Source: Phyto melanocephala (Eukaryota > Arthropoda > Insecta > Diptera > Rhinophoridae). Taken from it: DNA of 64,000 nt. The stretch is from contig OW799234.1 in NCBI GenBank assembly GCA_941918925.1, positions 64,007,043-64,071,042 of the forward strand. The letters run 5' to 3'. The notes below the pieces were generated by a model, which worked only from the letters and a program-made list of their open reading frames with translations, ran no database searches and was not told where the DNA came from. Of the stretch, positions 45,100 through 56,344 are shown in pieces (the stretch's first letter is position 1; each line of letters starts with the position of its first letter). The position numbers and the translations under genes are program-made.

Positions 45100-46955
45100 A
45101 CGGCGGACCCTTTATATTTTAAAAAACTAATTTTTTTTTATTCTTAATGTAAGACAGATGCTTTGAATTCCAAGGTACACCAACAAGTTTGAGATTTATT
45201 TCTATAAGAATTGACAAATCAATAGGAGAGTAAAAAGTTTTTTTAAATCGTTCTACCACATCATCCAGTGAAATATTTGAGGAAAGTAACAAGTAATTCC
45301 AGTTTAAATTGTTAAAAAAAGAACTCGATTGGCAGTAGTAGTAGCTTTTTTAAACAAACAATTTCTTTAAATCTGCTAATAAGTTCTGAAATAGCTCCTG
45401 AAAGAGATATATTGGTTTCTACAGTGAGATGAAATCGGAGTTCAGGTTCAGTAATTGGTTTGACACGTTTAGCAGCAATATCAGCACATTCATAGACAAA
45501 TATTAAGTCCAATATTTTACCATATTCGTTGAGCATACCATTTATTTTATAAAGGTCCAAATCCGATAAGTTTCGGAAATCTAAACAATTCAAATTATTT
45601 TTTAATGAAGTTGGATTAAAGCATTCATCATTCTTCTTTCATATTATTGAGGGCATATTAAAAACGCCAGCAATAATAACCAAATCATCTGGCTTGGCCA
45701 AACGAACAACAAAGTTTTGCGCATTATCCTTTTGAGTGTAGACTGATTGAGGCGATGACGGTCTTAAGTCTTAAAAGGACTCCAGAGAATTCGATTTTGT
45801 AGGAAAACTCATGATTTCAAGTTTTTACAGGAAAATTATTTGATACAGCAATAAGGATCCCACCCGATTTCTTGTTATTTCCACGACCGCGTCTAATAAT
45901 CTGAAAATAATCACATAATGTCTCAGAATTATGCACAGAATCAACGAGCCATGTCTCAGTGAAAATTATAATGTCATGGTCAAAATTAAAACTGTCAACA
46001 TAAGGTGATGATAATTTTGTGTTTAGGCTACGAATATTCTGATAAATAATGGACAAATTATAATCGTTAGCAAAATTTAGCTTTTTAAAGTAGTTGAATT
46101 ACGTAGCGGTTGACAGACAGATGAGGTTTGATTATCTCTATGAATAATTTGGCCTGGTAGACTTTGTATTGCTGCGTTATAAATAAATAAATTCACAGAA
46201 AAATGTGTTAATCGGGCAAAAACCTGGATCAAAACGTTGATCAGGAACAATAACTTTAAAAGACGTTATTTCACGACTTTTAGAATAATTGAATTTAAAC
46301 GTCGATTTTTCAATATTAGGTCCAATTATAGATTATCAACATCATCAACAGGTGTATCAAAAGCAAGACGAGATACAAAACTAGCTCTTTTAGGTGGTAT
46401 GGATCTTAACGTATTATTAAATATTAACAGCTAAAGACTTTTGTTGTTGTATCGGATAATCATAGTTTTTAGGAGCGACATCAATATGCTTTTGTGGTAA
46501 GGTTGAAACAGAATTAGCTTATGTCACGTCATCATTAAGGTGTCAAGTTGGATCAACAGGAATATCAAGCTGTTCAACTGGTTTTTCTTTATTTTTCCTT
46601 GCTTACTTCCATCTTTTAGGAGATTTAGCAGGAGAATTCAGACAATCGAGAGATTTTAAATCATCGAAAAGTTTTCCATACTATGAAATAGATTCGGAAA
46701 GTTTGAAAACGTCATCCTGAACTTCCAAAAATCGATTTCTGGTTCCATGAAAAAATCTGTGAAAACTAACACCCATTTTTCTACAATCATTACAGCACCA
46801 TGGTAGTTCATTTATTTTCAATAGAAATTCAGCAATAAGAACAGGAAGATCACCACATTTAAAGTGACAAAGACCATGATATAGCTAGCAAATCATTATC
46901 CTTTCTTTATCACATGTGATATTAAATTTTTTCTTAATGCATGCTATTGTGATAA
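45100..46955 (-). pseudogene. LINE relic: PHD-finger ORF1 and endonuclease
   Basis: From 46955 downward the minus strand carries a PHD-like zinc finger (LYHGLCHFKCGD ... LPWCCNDCRKMG), followed by a decayed ORF1. The endonuclease starts at 46056 (MSIIYQNIRSLNTKLSS, IIIFTETWL with catalytic Glu, KSGGILIAV). After a break it continues through LVIIAGVFNMPSI (for GDFNxP) and LDLIFV to about 45110. Frames are broken in several places. PHD-bearing ORF1 proteins occur in Jockey/CR1-related LINEs. Confidence 0.7.
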
Positions 46956-47457
46956 TACATATATGTTGAAAACAAATGAATATCACAATGTTCAATTAAA
47001 GAAAAAATGTTTGTTGAGTAGAGCTACAAAAACTTTCAATAGATGGCGCTAATAATTTAAAAAACCTTGTAGCAAATACACAAACCAATTAGAACTGTGG
47101 CGTATTAATAAAAAAAACGATGAATTTATTGTGTAAATGTAAGCCACAGTTTTAAGGTAGACAAACTATAACAAATATGTTCAGTGGTGGACATTAGGTT
47201 AGCACACCATACACCTTGCTATCAATATCAAAATATTTTCTACTTTTTAATTAAAATTATAAGTACAGCCCCTGGTGTGGTCAAAATGTTCCATTATATT
47301 TTCTTTATTTCTCTTTTGCGGTTTTTATTTATAATTGATTAATTGCAAGTAATTAATGATCTAAGCAGGACAGCAAATTAGCACATTTTACATGTTTTGA
47401 TATATTTTGTTTTTGTTGGTGTTTTAAAATTAAAATTGGTAAGCTTTGTATAAGTTT
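46956..47457. other. No recognised gene
   Basis: AT-rich spacer before the B palindrome. Nothing was identified. Confidence 0.4.
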
Positions 47458-49252
47458 TTTTTTTATACCCACCACCAAAAAAATGGTGGGGGTATATTCA
47501 TTTTGTCATTCCGTTTGTAACACATCGAAATATCCATTTTAGATCCCATAAAGTATATATATTCTGAATCAGGGATTGATTTGATGACGATCTAGCTATG
47601 TCCGTCCGTCTGTCCGTCTGTTGAAAGCACGATAGAGGTCGCACGGAAAAAACTAGGAGGCTCAAATTTTGCCAGAATCTTTCTTATAGACAAGGTTTGT
47701 TTGGTATTGAAAATGGGCTGAACCGGAATATTAGTAACAGAGTCATAGCTCGGCATGCAAGAGTAGGTCGAAAAAACCGTGTCCTACGAACATCGAATAA
47801 AATGGTATTGTGTCCAAACGCATTACCATAGACTCATGAAACTTCGCATATATATTTCCTGAGTAAAAACAATATTACTCCCTGAAAATTGTCTAAATCT
47901 ATGCGTTAGGAAAGAAGTTATCGATCAAAATGTACGAAAATTTATACCGCACAGTGTATTTTTCGGTATATTTAAAAACAAAAACGTCATAAAACCAACA
48001 AAATTGGATGTACGACTCTGAAATTTTGCACATTTTGCTTTTTGATGAGAGGCTTTTTTTAACGGAAAATCAATGTGCCACGCCCACTTTTACGCCCACC
48101 TCCCATATAACGTTTTACCCAAAATTCATATAATTTCTCTATTAATATAGATTTTGGAATAATAAAGGACTATATTGAAACATCTAGGTTGTACTCATTA
48201 GCAAAAACAACTTTGACACGCCTACTATAACGCTTACTTTTCACGTTAGATACCGTTAACGAAATTTAAAAGCTCATAAAACCGCCAAAATTAGAGGTAT
48301 GATGATAAATGGGTTATATGGGAGGTGGGCGTAAAAGGTGGCGTGGACTCATAGTTTTTTGGCACAGTAATGACATTGCCTAGATGGATACACGCAGCAA
48401 ATTTTATCATCATACCTCTAATTTTGGCGGTTTTATGAGCTTTTAAATTTCATTAACGGTAGATAACGTGAAAAGTGGGCGATAAAGTAGGCGTCTCAAA
48501 GTTGTTTTTGCTAATGAGTACAACCTAGATGTTTCAATAGAGTCCTTTATTATTCCAAAATCTATATTAATAGAAAAATTATATGAATTTCAGTTAAACC
48601 GTTATATGGGAGGTGGGCGCAAAAGTGGGCGTGGAACATTGATTTTCCGTTACAAAAAAGCCTCCCACCAAAAAGCAAAGTGTGCAAAATTTCAGAGTCG
48701 TACATCCAATTTTGTTGGTTTTATGACGTTTTTGTTTTTAAATATACCGAAAAATACACTGTGCGGTATAAATTTTCGTACATTTTGATCGATAACTTCT
48801 TTCCTAATGCATAGATTTAGACAATTTTCAGGGAGTAATACTGTTTTTACTCAGGAAATATATATGCGAAGTTTCATGAGTCTATGGTAATGCGTTTGGA
48901 CACAATACCATTTTATTCGATGTTCGTAGGACACGGTTTTTTCGACCTACTCTTGCATTCCGAGCTATGACTCTGTTACTAATATTCCGGTTCAGCCCAT
49001 TTTCAATACCAAACAAACCTTGTCTATAAGAAAGATTCTGGCAAAATTTGAGCCCTCTAGCTTTTTCGGTGCGACCTCTATCGTGCTTTCAACAGACGGA
49101 CAGACGGACGGACACAGCTAGATCGTCATCAAATCAAACCCTGATTCAGAATATATTTACTTTATGTGGTCTAAAATGGATATTTCAATGTGTTACAAAC
49201 GGAATGACAAAATGAATATACCCCCACCATTTTTTTGGTGGCGGGTATAAAA
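47458..49252. repeat. Palindrome of two family B copies
   Basis: 47458-48309 and 48403-49252 are reverse complements with very few differences. The spacer is about 93 bases and contains TGGGAGGTGGGCGTAAAAG. Both outer ends are the B start (ACCACCAAAAAAATGGTGGG and its complement). Each arm contains the TCCGTCCGTCTGTCC tract and the ACGCCCACTTTTACGCCCAC unit. The B tail with the TTCGGC hairpin is absent from both arms. Confidence 0.9.
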
Positions 49253-51022
49253 AGTTATTTGGCGGAGCCTTTACAAGCCATCTGGGAAACTTGCTGACTA
49301 TACTAATTATTCAACAGTTCGTACGGAATATAACTCTTTAAATAGATTTTGTTATAATAAAGAACAACTTTCAATCTACTCCAAGATCGTTTTACAATTT
49401 TTGAATTCCAAGAGAAAATCTATTGCTTTTCCATCTGTAATGAAGTTTGGAGATTGTGAGTCTGGTAGATATGGATATTTCGATGTGTTTCAGATGGAAT
49501 GACATAATAAATATACCCCCACCACAAAACATTAGAGATTATTAACAAGATATGCGTTTGGGACAAAAAATTTAAGGTTTTTAAAAAAAATCAATGGCTA
49601 TTGGAGATGTTAGTATAATGCAGACAGTTGTGGTCATAACGAAACAAATTTGAATTACATATTCTTTTTAAAACAGTTTGGTTTTACTGTCAATACACAT
49701 ATTTCTGTACATTTCTTAAGTTTAAAAATTTCAAAACACAATAAATATATTTTATGTCACAATTTTAGTTTTGGACTAAGTTTATTTTTATTAAAAACGT
49801 AAAATTTTTAATCGTATTATCTCATTAAGCAAACACAGATGGCAAATGTTTTGTTAAATTTTCTTTTACGCGATTCGAATTTATATTTGCGTATTTTGAA
49901 CAGTCAAAATAACATGAGCATAACACGTTTAGGCGTAAGTGGTTTTTACTAAAACAATTTGTTTATTAAGTAAATATATAGTCGAATGAAAACAAATTAT
50001 TGCTTTTAATAAGAATGAAAAAAACTATTTCATTTCAAAATGTTGAAAACAAAATATATTTTTAGGTGATATAATGCTACGAAACTTAAAAAATATAGAA
50101 AGTGACCGTAGTTTTAGTGTCGGCGATGTGTGACTCCAAAAACATTTGCTCAAAATTACCGAAATATACTTCTGTCAATATGTAAACATTTTTCATTTTT
50201 ATATCTTTTTTTTGTAAAAAAGTATGTAATTAGTAATATACTTTTTTTTAATTTTTGGAAATCAAATACGTGAACTAGCTGGCTAAAAATTGGCATTTCA
50301 CTTTACTTGCAATTCAAATATTGCTCTACAGATATTACTGACTTCTAAAACATATTGTCGTAAAAGGTTAAAACTACTTCATAGAAATCTGTACCCTAAA
50401 GCAGCTATACACATGTATTCGTTAGGGCACGTTGTGTGCTATATGGAAGAAACAATACCCGAAATAAAGCACAAACCTAATCAAATTTATATAATTCCTT
50501 GGGATATTGAATTTGAAACACAAATATATTCCAACTTTGGAGAAATATTCAAACAAGAGTTTCGTCGGACATTGCCAGAATCAGTATTTTAATATTTTCT
50601 CCTCTTATTCGCATGCGCTACATGTAGTTCCCATGAGTTCTCAACTCTGTATGACTTGTTATTACATTATACTCCAAATGGTTTGCCTGTTCCAATTCAG
50701 AAGGTTTCTCCATAGTGTATCAGTTCTTCCTGTAAACATGGAATTCTGCCACTTTCTGAAGGGCTTTTCTATTTCCTTAACTTTATGTTCGTTTGCGAGC
50801 TTTGTAAAGGTTTGATACCCTCCAATCAATCATTTGAGTATATAATAACAAAGGGGTCCTTCGTTTTGATTTTTTTTATATATTCTTTACAATGAATTTC
50901 AAATTTAATAAAATCTTTTTGTAATTGTAAGTTGTATTCATTCTTTATTTCTGTTGGGTATATAACAAAGCAAATCCATCTGGTGACTGCATAACTGCAA
51001 CGAATACAATAAAAGATAAAAC
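49252..51022. repeat. Right arm of the large inverted duplication
   Basis: Reverse complement of 42740-44640. It starts directly at the end of the B palindrome with TTATTTGGCGGAGCCTTTAC and ends near ACGAATACAATAAAAGATAA. A 100-codon frame at 50290-50592 (MAFHFTCNSNIALQ...) exists in this arm but is broken in the other. I do not recognise it. Confidence 0.85.
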
Positions 51023-51030
51023 AAGAAAGA

Positions 51031-51285
51031 GTGCTATATTCGGCCGATCCGACTCTGATAATGCCCTTCATCATCATGTTCATAGGTATTATCTCACATC
51101 GTAGTTTTAACTTTATTTCATGTAATACGCCATTTTTCCTTATTATTGCCGCCACAATCCTTGATTTTGAATTTTTACGTAGTTAACTGTATTATACTAG
51201 TCAAGCCCTTTAATTTGATACCCATATTGATGGTGAAAAAAAAATTTGATCCGCCATTTTGTTTTAGACGCCACATTGGATTGGC
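51031..51285 (+). repeat. Family C left-end fragment
   Basis: Begins GAGTGCTATATTCGGCCGAT and continues with TTTAATTTGATACCCATATT and GATCCGCCATTTTGTTTT, matching 21660-21900. It is cut off at a family B sequence. Confidence 0.7.
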
Positions 51286-52136
51286 CTACTTTAATGCCCA
51301 CTTTCATTGAAAGACTACATTTACAAAAGCATTTTAGTAGCATATCGAAGTTATAAAGGGTGGTTCAATTTTAAGGGCCGATGTTGATTTTAAATAAAAC
51401 ACAAATTATTTAAGAAATTATTATCATTTCTTTTTATAATTATAATATTTGTACGGTTCAATTATGTATTTAACAAAATATCGGCCAAATGCAACCCCCC
51501 CCCCCCCCTCCCCCATCCATCCTTGCCACCACTCCTCTATCTGATGGTCCAAATTTTCAATGACAATGTTGATGTCCAATTGTTGGGCATGATGATGAGT
51601 CGAGGTTGACTGCTCTTTTGCCACACTATCGCAAAAACCAGCAGTGGTTCCCATTCAACGCACTAAGAAGGCATTCACAGATTTTCTAACATTTTATACA
51701 GACCTGTTTTGCAGAAATTTAAATTATTTGTACAATTCTTCCGATTGTGGACGAATTTGAACGATTATGTTGATCAAAAGAATTACGAAGTGCACAAAAT
51801 GAATTTTGATTTGAACGCCCATTTTTATAAAAAACCTGAATAACTTTAAAGCGTTGCTCATTTGCTTATCTTTCCACGGATCAAATTGAGTAAGTTTGAG
51901 ATTGAGAAATGTCAAATGAAATGCAGAAAACAAATTTAAAGACTAGGTGTAGTTCACCTTCAACATGGGCCCTTAAAATTTAACCACCCTCTACAAAGAA
52001 AGTGATACATATTTTATTATAAAGAGATTATTCCATAGCGATTAATAAAATAGTAAATATTGTGCTTTAAATGTACACAAAATTGGTGGTGGGTATAAAA
52101 GATTCGGCACAGCCGAATATAGTGCTCTTACTTGTT
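51286..52136 (+). repeat. Family B right part carrying element D
   Basis: CCCACTTTCATTGAAAGACT leads to CATATCGAAGTTATA, then element D at 51356-51991. The B text then resumes (TAAAGAGATTATTCCATAGC) to GATTCGGCACAGCCGAATAT and GTGCTCTTACTTGTT. Confidence 0.8.
51356..51991 (-). mobile_element. Element D copy with C-run
   Basis: AAGGGTGGTTCAATTTTAAG at the left, and AAAATTTAACCACCCTC then TA at the right. A C-run lies at about 51487-51501. The minus strand reads DSVAKEQSTSTHHHAQQL, the mariner segment before the catalytic domain. Confidence 0.75.
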
Positions 52137-52174
52137 AAGCTTAAATACTTAAAAAACAAAAATGTTAATTAGCC

Positions 52175-52370
52175 AAGGCTAAAAGCAATTGGTGCACTCA
52201 CGACCAGCGTCAGATAATTCAGCAAATGGCCTTGAAAGGACGCACCGTAGGGGAGATTGCATCCATTTTGAAAAGCTTCAGGAAGATGGTCTACAAGCCG
52301 TTCAAACATATTCAAACCCATAAGACGTATAAAAATGTTTTACAACGCACTATATCTAACCACCCGTAGG
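52175..52370 (+). pseudogene. Tc1-like transposase N-terminal fragment
   Basis: The plus strand reads IQQMALKGRTVGEIASILKS then FKHIQTHKTYKNVLQ, the helix-turn-helix region of a Tc3-like transposase, followed by stops. It is a different lineage from D and from the 36 kb element. Confidence 0.55.
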
Positions 52371-52554
52371 CAGGATTCCTTTATTTATCGATCTTCAGTT
52401 TATCTATAGACCCGTTGAAAACCTCAAATGGAATTCAGAGAGTATTTTCAACTTAATTTGGTATTGACATCTCCTCACGAACGATTAGAAGAAGGTGAAA
52501 TGAGAGAAATTTGCGTGGTTGTATTGTACAATACAAGTCACTCGCAACAGAGCA

Positions 52555-52797
52555 GTCAACCTCGACTCATCATCATGCCCAACAATTGAGCATCAACATT
52601 GTCATTGAAAATTTGGACCATCAGATAAAGCGCCAAAGATGGGGGGGGGGGGGGTGAATTTGGCCGATATTTTGTTAAATACATAATTGAACCGTACAAA
52701 TATTATCATTACAAAAAGAAATGATAATAATTTCTTAAATAATTTGTGTTTTATTTAAAATCAACATCGGCCCTTAAAATTTAACCACCCTTTATAA
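52555..52797 (+). mobile_element. Element D half, inverted relative to 51356
   Basis: It runs from GAGCAGTCAACCTCGACTC through a G-run (about 52640-52653) to CTTAAAATTTAACCACCCTT and TATAACTTCGATATG. It mirrors the left half of the D copy at 51356, including the homopolymer run. Confidence 0.75.
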
Positions 52798-54470
52798 CTT
52801 CGATATGTTACTAAAATGCTTTTGTAAATGTAGTCTTTCAATGAAAGTGGGCATTAAAGTAGGCGTGTCAATTAAGTTTCTGCTAAAAAATACAACTTAG
52901 ATATTTCAATATAGTCCTTTATTTTCCCAAAAACTTTGTCAATAGAGAAATTACATGAATTTAAGATAAACCGTTATATGGGAGGTAGGCGTTAAAGTAG
53001 GCGTATCACCTAAACTTTTTGTCACAACAATTACATTGATTAGAAGGATATATGTATGTAGCAAATTTCATCATCATACCTCTAATTTTGTCGGTTTTAA
53101 GAGCTTTTAAATTTCATTAACGGTAGATAACGTGAAAAGTGGGCGTTACAGTAGGCGTGTCAAAGTTGTTTTTTCTAATGAGTACAACAAAGGTATTTCA
53201 ATATAGTCCTTTATTATTCCAAAATCTCTATTAATAGAAAAATTATATGAATTTCAGTTAAGCCGTTATATGGGAGGTGGGCGTAAAAGTGGGCGTGGCA
53301 CCTTAGTGTTCTGGCACAGTAATGCCATTGCCTAAAAGGACATACGTAGTAAATTTAATCATCATACCTCTAATTTTGGCGGTTTTATGAGCTTTTAAAT
53401 TTCATTTACGGTAGATAACGTTAAAAGTGGGCGTTATAGTAGGCGTGTCAAAGTTGTTTTTGCGAATGAGTACATTTTAGAGGTTTCAATATAGCCTTTT
53501 ATTAATAGAGAAATTATATGCATTTAAGGTAAAACGTTATATGGGAGGTGGGCGTAAAAGTGGGCGTGGCACCTTAGTTTTTTGGCACAGTAATGACATT
53601 GCCTAGATGGATATACGCAGCAAATTTTATCATCATACCTCTAATTTTGGCGGTTTTATGAGCTTTTAAATTTCGTTAACGGTATCTAACGTGAAAAGTA
53701 AGCGTTATAGTAGGCGTGTCAAAGTTGTTTTTGCTAATGAGTACAACCTAGATGTTTCAATATAGTCCTTTATTATTCCAAAATCTATATTAATAGAGAA
53801 ATTATATGAATTTTGGGTAAAACGTTATATGGGAGGTGGGCGTAAAAGTGGGCGTGGCACATTGATTTTCCGTTAAAAAAAGCCTCTCATCAAAAAGCAA
53901 AATGTGCAAAATTTCAGAGTCGTACATCGAATTTTGTTGCTTTTATGACGTTTTTGTTTTTAAATATACCGAAAAATACACTGTGCGGTATAAATTTTCG
54001 TACATTTTGATCGATACCTCCTTTCCTAATGCATAGATTTATATAATTTTTGGGGAATAATATTGTTTATACTCAGGAAATATATATTCGAAGTTTCATG
54101 AGTCTACGTTGATGCGTTTGGACACAATTCCATTTGATTCGATGTTCGAAGGACACGGTTTTTTCGACCTACTCTTGCTTTTCGAGCTATAACTCTCTTC
54201 CTTATATTCCGATTTAGCCCATTACCAAACAAACCTTGTTTATAAGAAAGATTCTGGCAAAATTTGAGCCCTCTAGCTTTTTCGGTGCGACCTCTATCGT
54301 GCTTTCAACAGACGGACAGACGGACGGACACAGCTAGATCGTCATCAAATCAAACCCTGGTTCAGAATATATATACTTTATGGGGTCTAAAATGGATATT
54401 TCGATGTGTTACAAACGGAATGACAAAATGAATATACCCCCACCATTTTTTTGGTGGCGGGTATAAAAAT
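52798..54470 (-). repeat. Family B repeat with tandem internal units
   Basis: A long B copy in reverse orientation, ending ATTTTTTTGGTGGCGGGTAT. It contains units starting TTATATGGGAGG at 52974, 53266, 53537 and 53825 (periods 292, 271 and 288), each with GGGCGTAAAAGTGGGCGTGG-type and TACCTCTAATTTTGGCGG boxes. The TCCGTC tract is at about 54310. Confidence 0.85.
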
Positions 54471-54671
54471 ATAAACTTTTCATCTTTTTTAAAATTATAT
54501 GATAATATGAAAATACGACATTATAGCATATTATGCGAATATATGAATCCAAAATGTAGTTTTTTATGAAAAACATATTTTTTATATCCATTGTTTGTTC
54601 GCTTTAGACTAAATATAAACTAAATAAACATAAGTCAATTACTAATCGCAATACGAGTATTGTTGGCAGAG

Positions 54672-54679
54672 TATAAAAG
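54672..54679 (+). promoter_or_regulatory. TATA box of the chitinase-like gene
   Basis: TATAAAAG, about 100 bases upstream of the start codon, directly beyond a family B repeat. A start site near 54703 would give a leader of about 75 bases. Confidence 0.55.
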
Positions 54680-54776
54680 CCGGTGGGTGGTAATGAAAAT
54701 TAAAAGACAACATTTTTAATTGAAACGGTGATGTATTGAGAACAATCTGGAAATTTAAAAAAAAAATTGATATAAG

Positions 54777-56093
54777 ATGAATAAATTAAAATTATTAATA
54801 GCGGGTCTAATTGGATTGTGTAGTATTCTTGCTATGGCCAATGGTAAGTAGTAATTAATGTTCGTATCTTCTTTTCACTGTGTGCTTAAAAACTTTATTA
54901 TCGATTAAAGGCAAAATTATAAACTGCAATTTCAACTTTCACAAAATAAATGAGACAAATATTAGTACGGGTTTATGTACCCATTTAACATATTTGATTG
55001 AAATAAGATTTATGGCCAGTGGAATATTTGAGTATCGCGTAGCAGCTCATAGTAAGTATTTAAATTTTAAAATAAAAAGCTTTTATTAAATCTTTTATAC
55101 TAAATTCTGCTGTAATCATAAAATATTTTATTTAGATATCTATAAACTCACAAAGGATTGGAGACGTGCCAATACACAATTCAAATTTATTCTTGGTTTA
55201 TGTATTAGAGGAACTTTTCACAAAAAAAGCTTAGATGATCAAAAACGAGCAAATTTCATAAAATATATATTGATATATATCGAAGATTTAGGATTTGATG
55301 GACTGGATTTGAAATGGGATTTCGTTGATCAGTATGAAGTCGAAACACAAACTAATTCTAGTTTTGTTAAATTCATCGAAGAATTAAGCACAAAGTAGAT
55401 TTTAAGCAGCGATAAGAGAAAATATTTCTAATTTGTCAGTTTTTCAGATTTAAACCCCGTAATTATGAACTGAGCATTTCAGTAGATGGTGCAGCTGACG
55501 CGGACCGTATTCGCTTCGATGTACCGAGCATTGTCAATCATGTAAATTTTATTAATATTCAGGCCTATGGATTTGCTAAGCCCGACACTAAAAAATTGAT
55601 TTATAATGCTCCAAATAGGGGCCAAGGTAAAAATAATATCAGATCGGTTATTAAAAATTGGATTAGAAAAGGTAAATATTCTTAGTCACATCACCATGTA
55701 AATGGATTTATTGATAGATTTTTTTGTTAAGGTGTTCCTCCCCAAAAATTGGTCTTGGGTATACCTTTTTATGGCCTGTCTTATTCGCTGCCAAATTTCA
55801 AACCATTTGATGTGGGTGGTTCGGCTAATTTAAAGTCACCCCATGTGAGTTACAATAAGATTTGCCCTTTGGAAAATAAATGGAATAACACATGGGACAT
55901 TAGATATGATACTTCCCTTGTACTCACCGAAGATGAATTGATTAATTATGATAATACTGAATGTATTAAGCAGAAAGTTCAATTTGGGAATTGTTTGGGT
56001 TTAGCTGGTTTCATGGTTTCGAATCTCGAAGATGACGATTTTCGCGGAGATTGTGGTGAGAAGTTTCCTCTTTTAAAAGCCATTCACAATTAA
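54777..56093 (+). CDS. Secreted GH18 chitinase-like protein, catalytic residues replaced
   Basis: Five exons: 54777-54843, 54911-55051, 55136-55394, 55448-55671 and 55732-56093. All introns are GT-AG, and the product is 350 residues. Exon 1 encodes a signal peptide (MNKLKLLIAGLIGLCSILAM). Glycosyl-hydrolase-18 signatures are LCTHLTYLI near residue 45, FDGLDLKWDF at 123-132, INIQAYGFA, KLVLGIPFYGLSY, and AGFMVSNLEDDDFRGDCG near the C-terminus. The family motif is DGxDxDWE. Here the third Asp is Lys129 and the catalytic Glu is Asp131. The MxYD motif lacks its Asp (QAYGFA). Chitin hydrolysis is therefore unlikely, and chitin or sugar binding or a growth-factor-like role is possible. It has no chitin-binding tail, and its length fits a single GH18 domain. 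Confidence 0.88.
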
Positions 56094-56096
56094 TTG

Positions 56097-56102
56097 AATA
56101 AA
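56097..56102 (+). promoter_or_regulatory. Polyadenylation signal of the chitinase-like gene
   Basis: AATAAA beginning three bases after the TAA stop codon. It is unusually close, giving a very short 3' UTR. A second AATAAA lies near 56278. Confidence 0.5.
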
Positions 56103-56344
56103 ACACTATAACTAGGGTAATTAGTACTGTTGAATTGATGATTTAAATTAAAGTGCTAAATACAATTCTTTAAACTGTTCGTATATTCATTCATCTTGTA
56201 TTGGTATGTTAATTCGTTTGCAAATATTAAGGCATTTGCAGACTTGTTCTACAAATAAATTGAAATATTATTAAAGAAATAAATAAAAAACTTGTTTATA
56301 TAGAAAATATTTTGCACTCATTGAATGAATATAAATTGGGTTCT

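Noticed and set aside
45817..46056. Separate small gene with ETWL motif
   Set aside because: The sequence is the start of a LINE endonuclease domain whose remainder follows in broken frames, so it was merged into the LINE relic.
50290..50815. Two plus-strand frames in the right inverted arm
   Set aside because: The equivalent frames are broken in the left arm and carry no recognisable domain. They are kept only as a remark under the arm.
52974..54100. CRISPR-like array
   Set aside because: The units are about 280 bases with no short repeat/spacer pattern, in a eukaryotic repeat. It is tandem duplication within family B.
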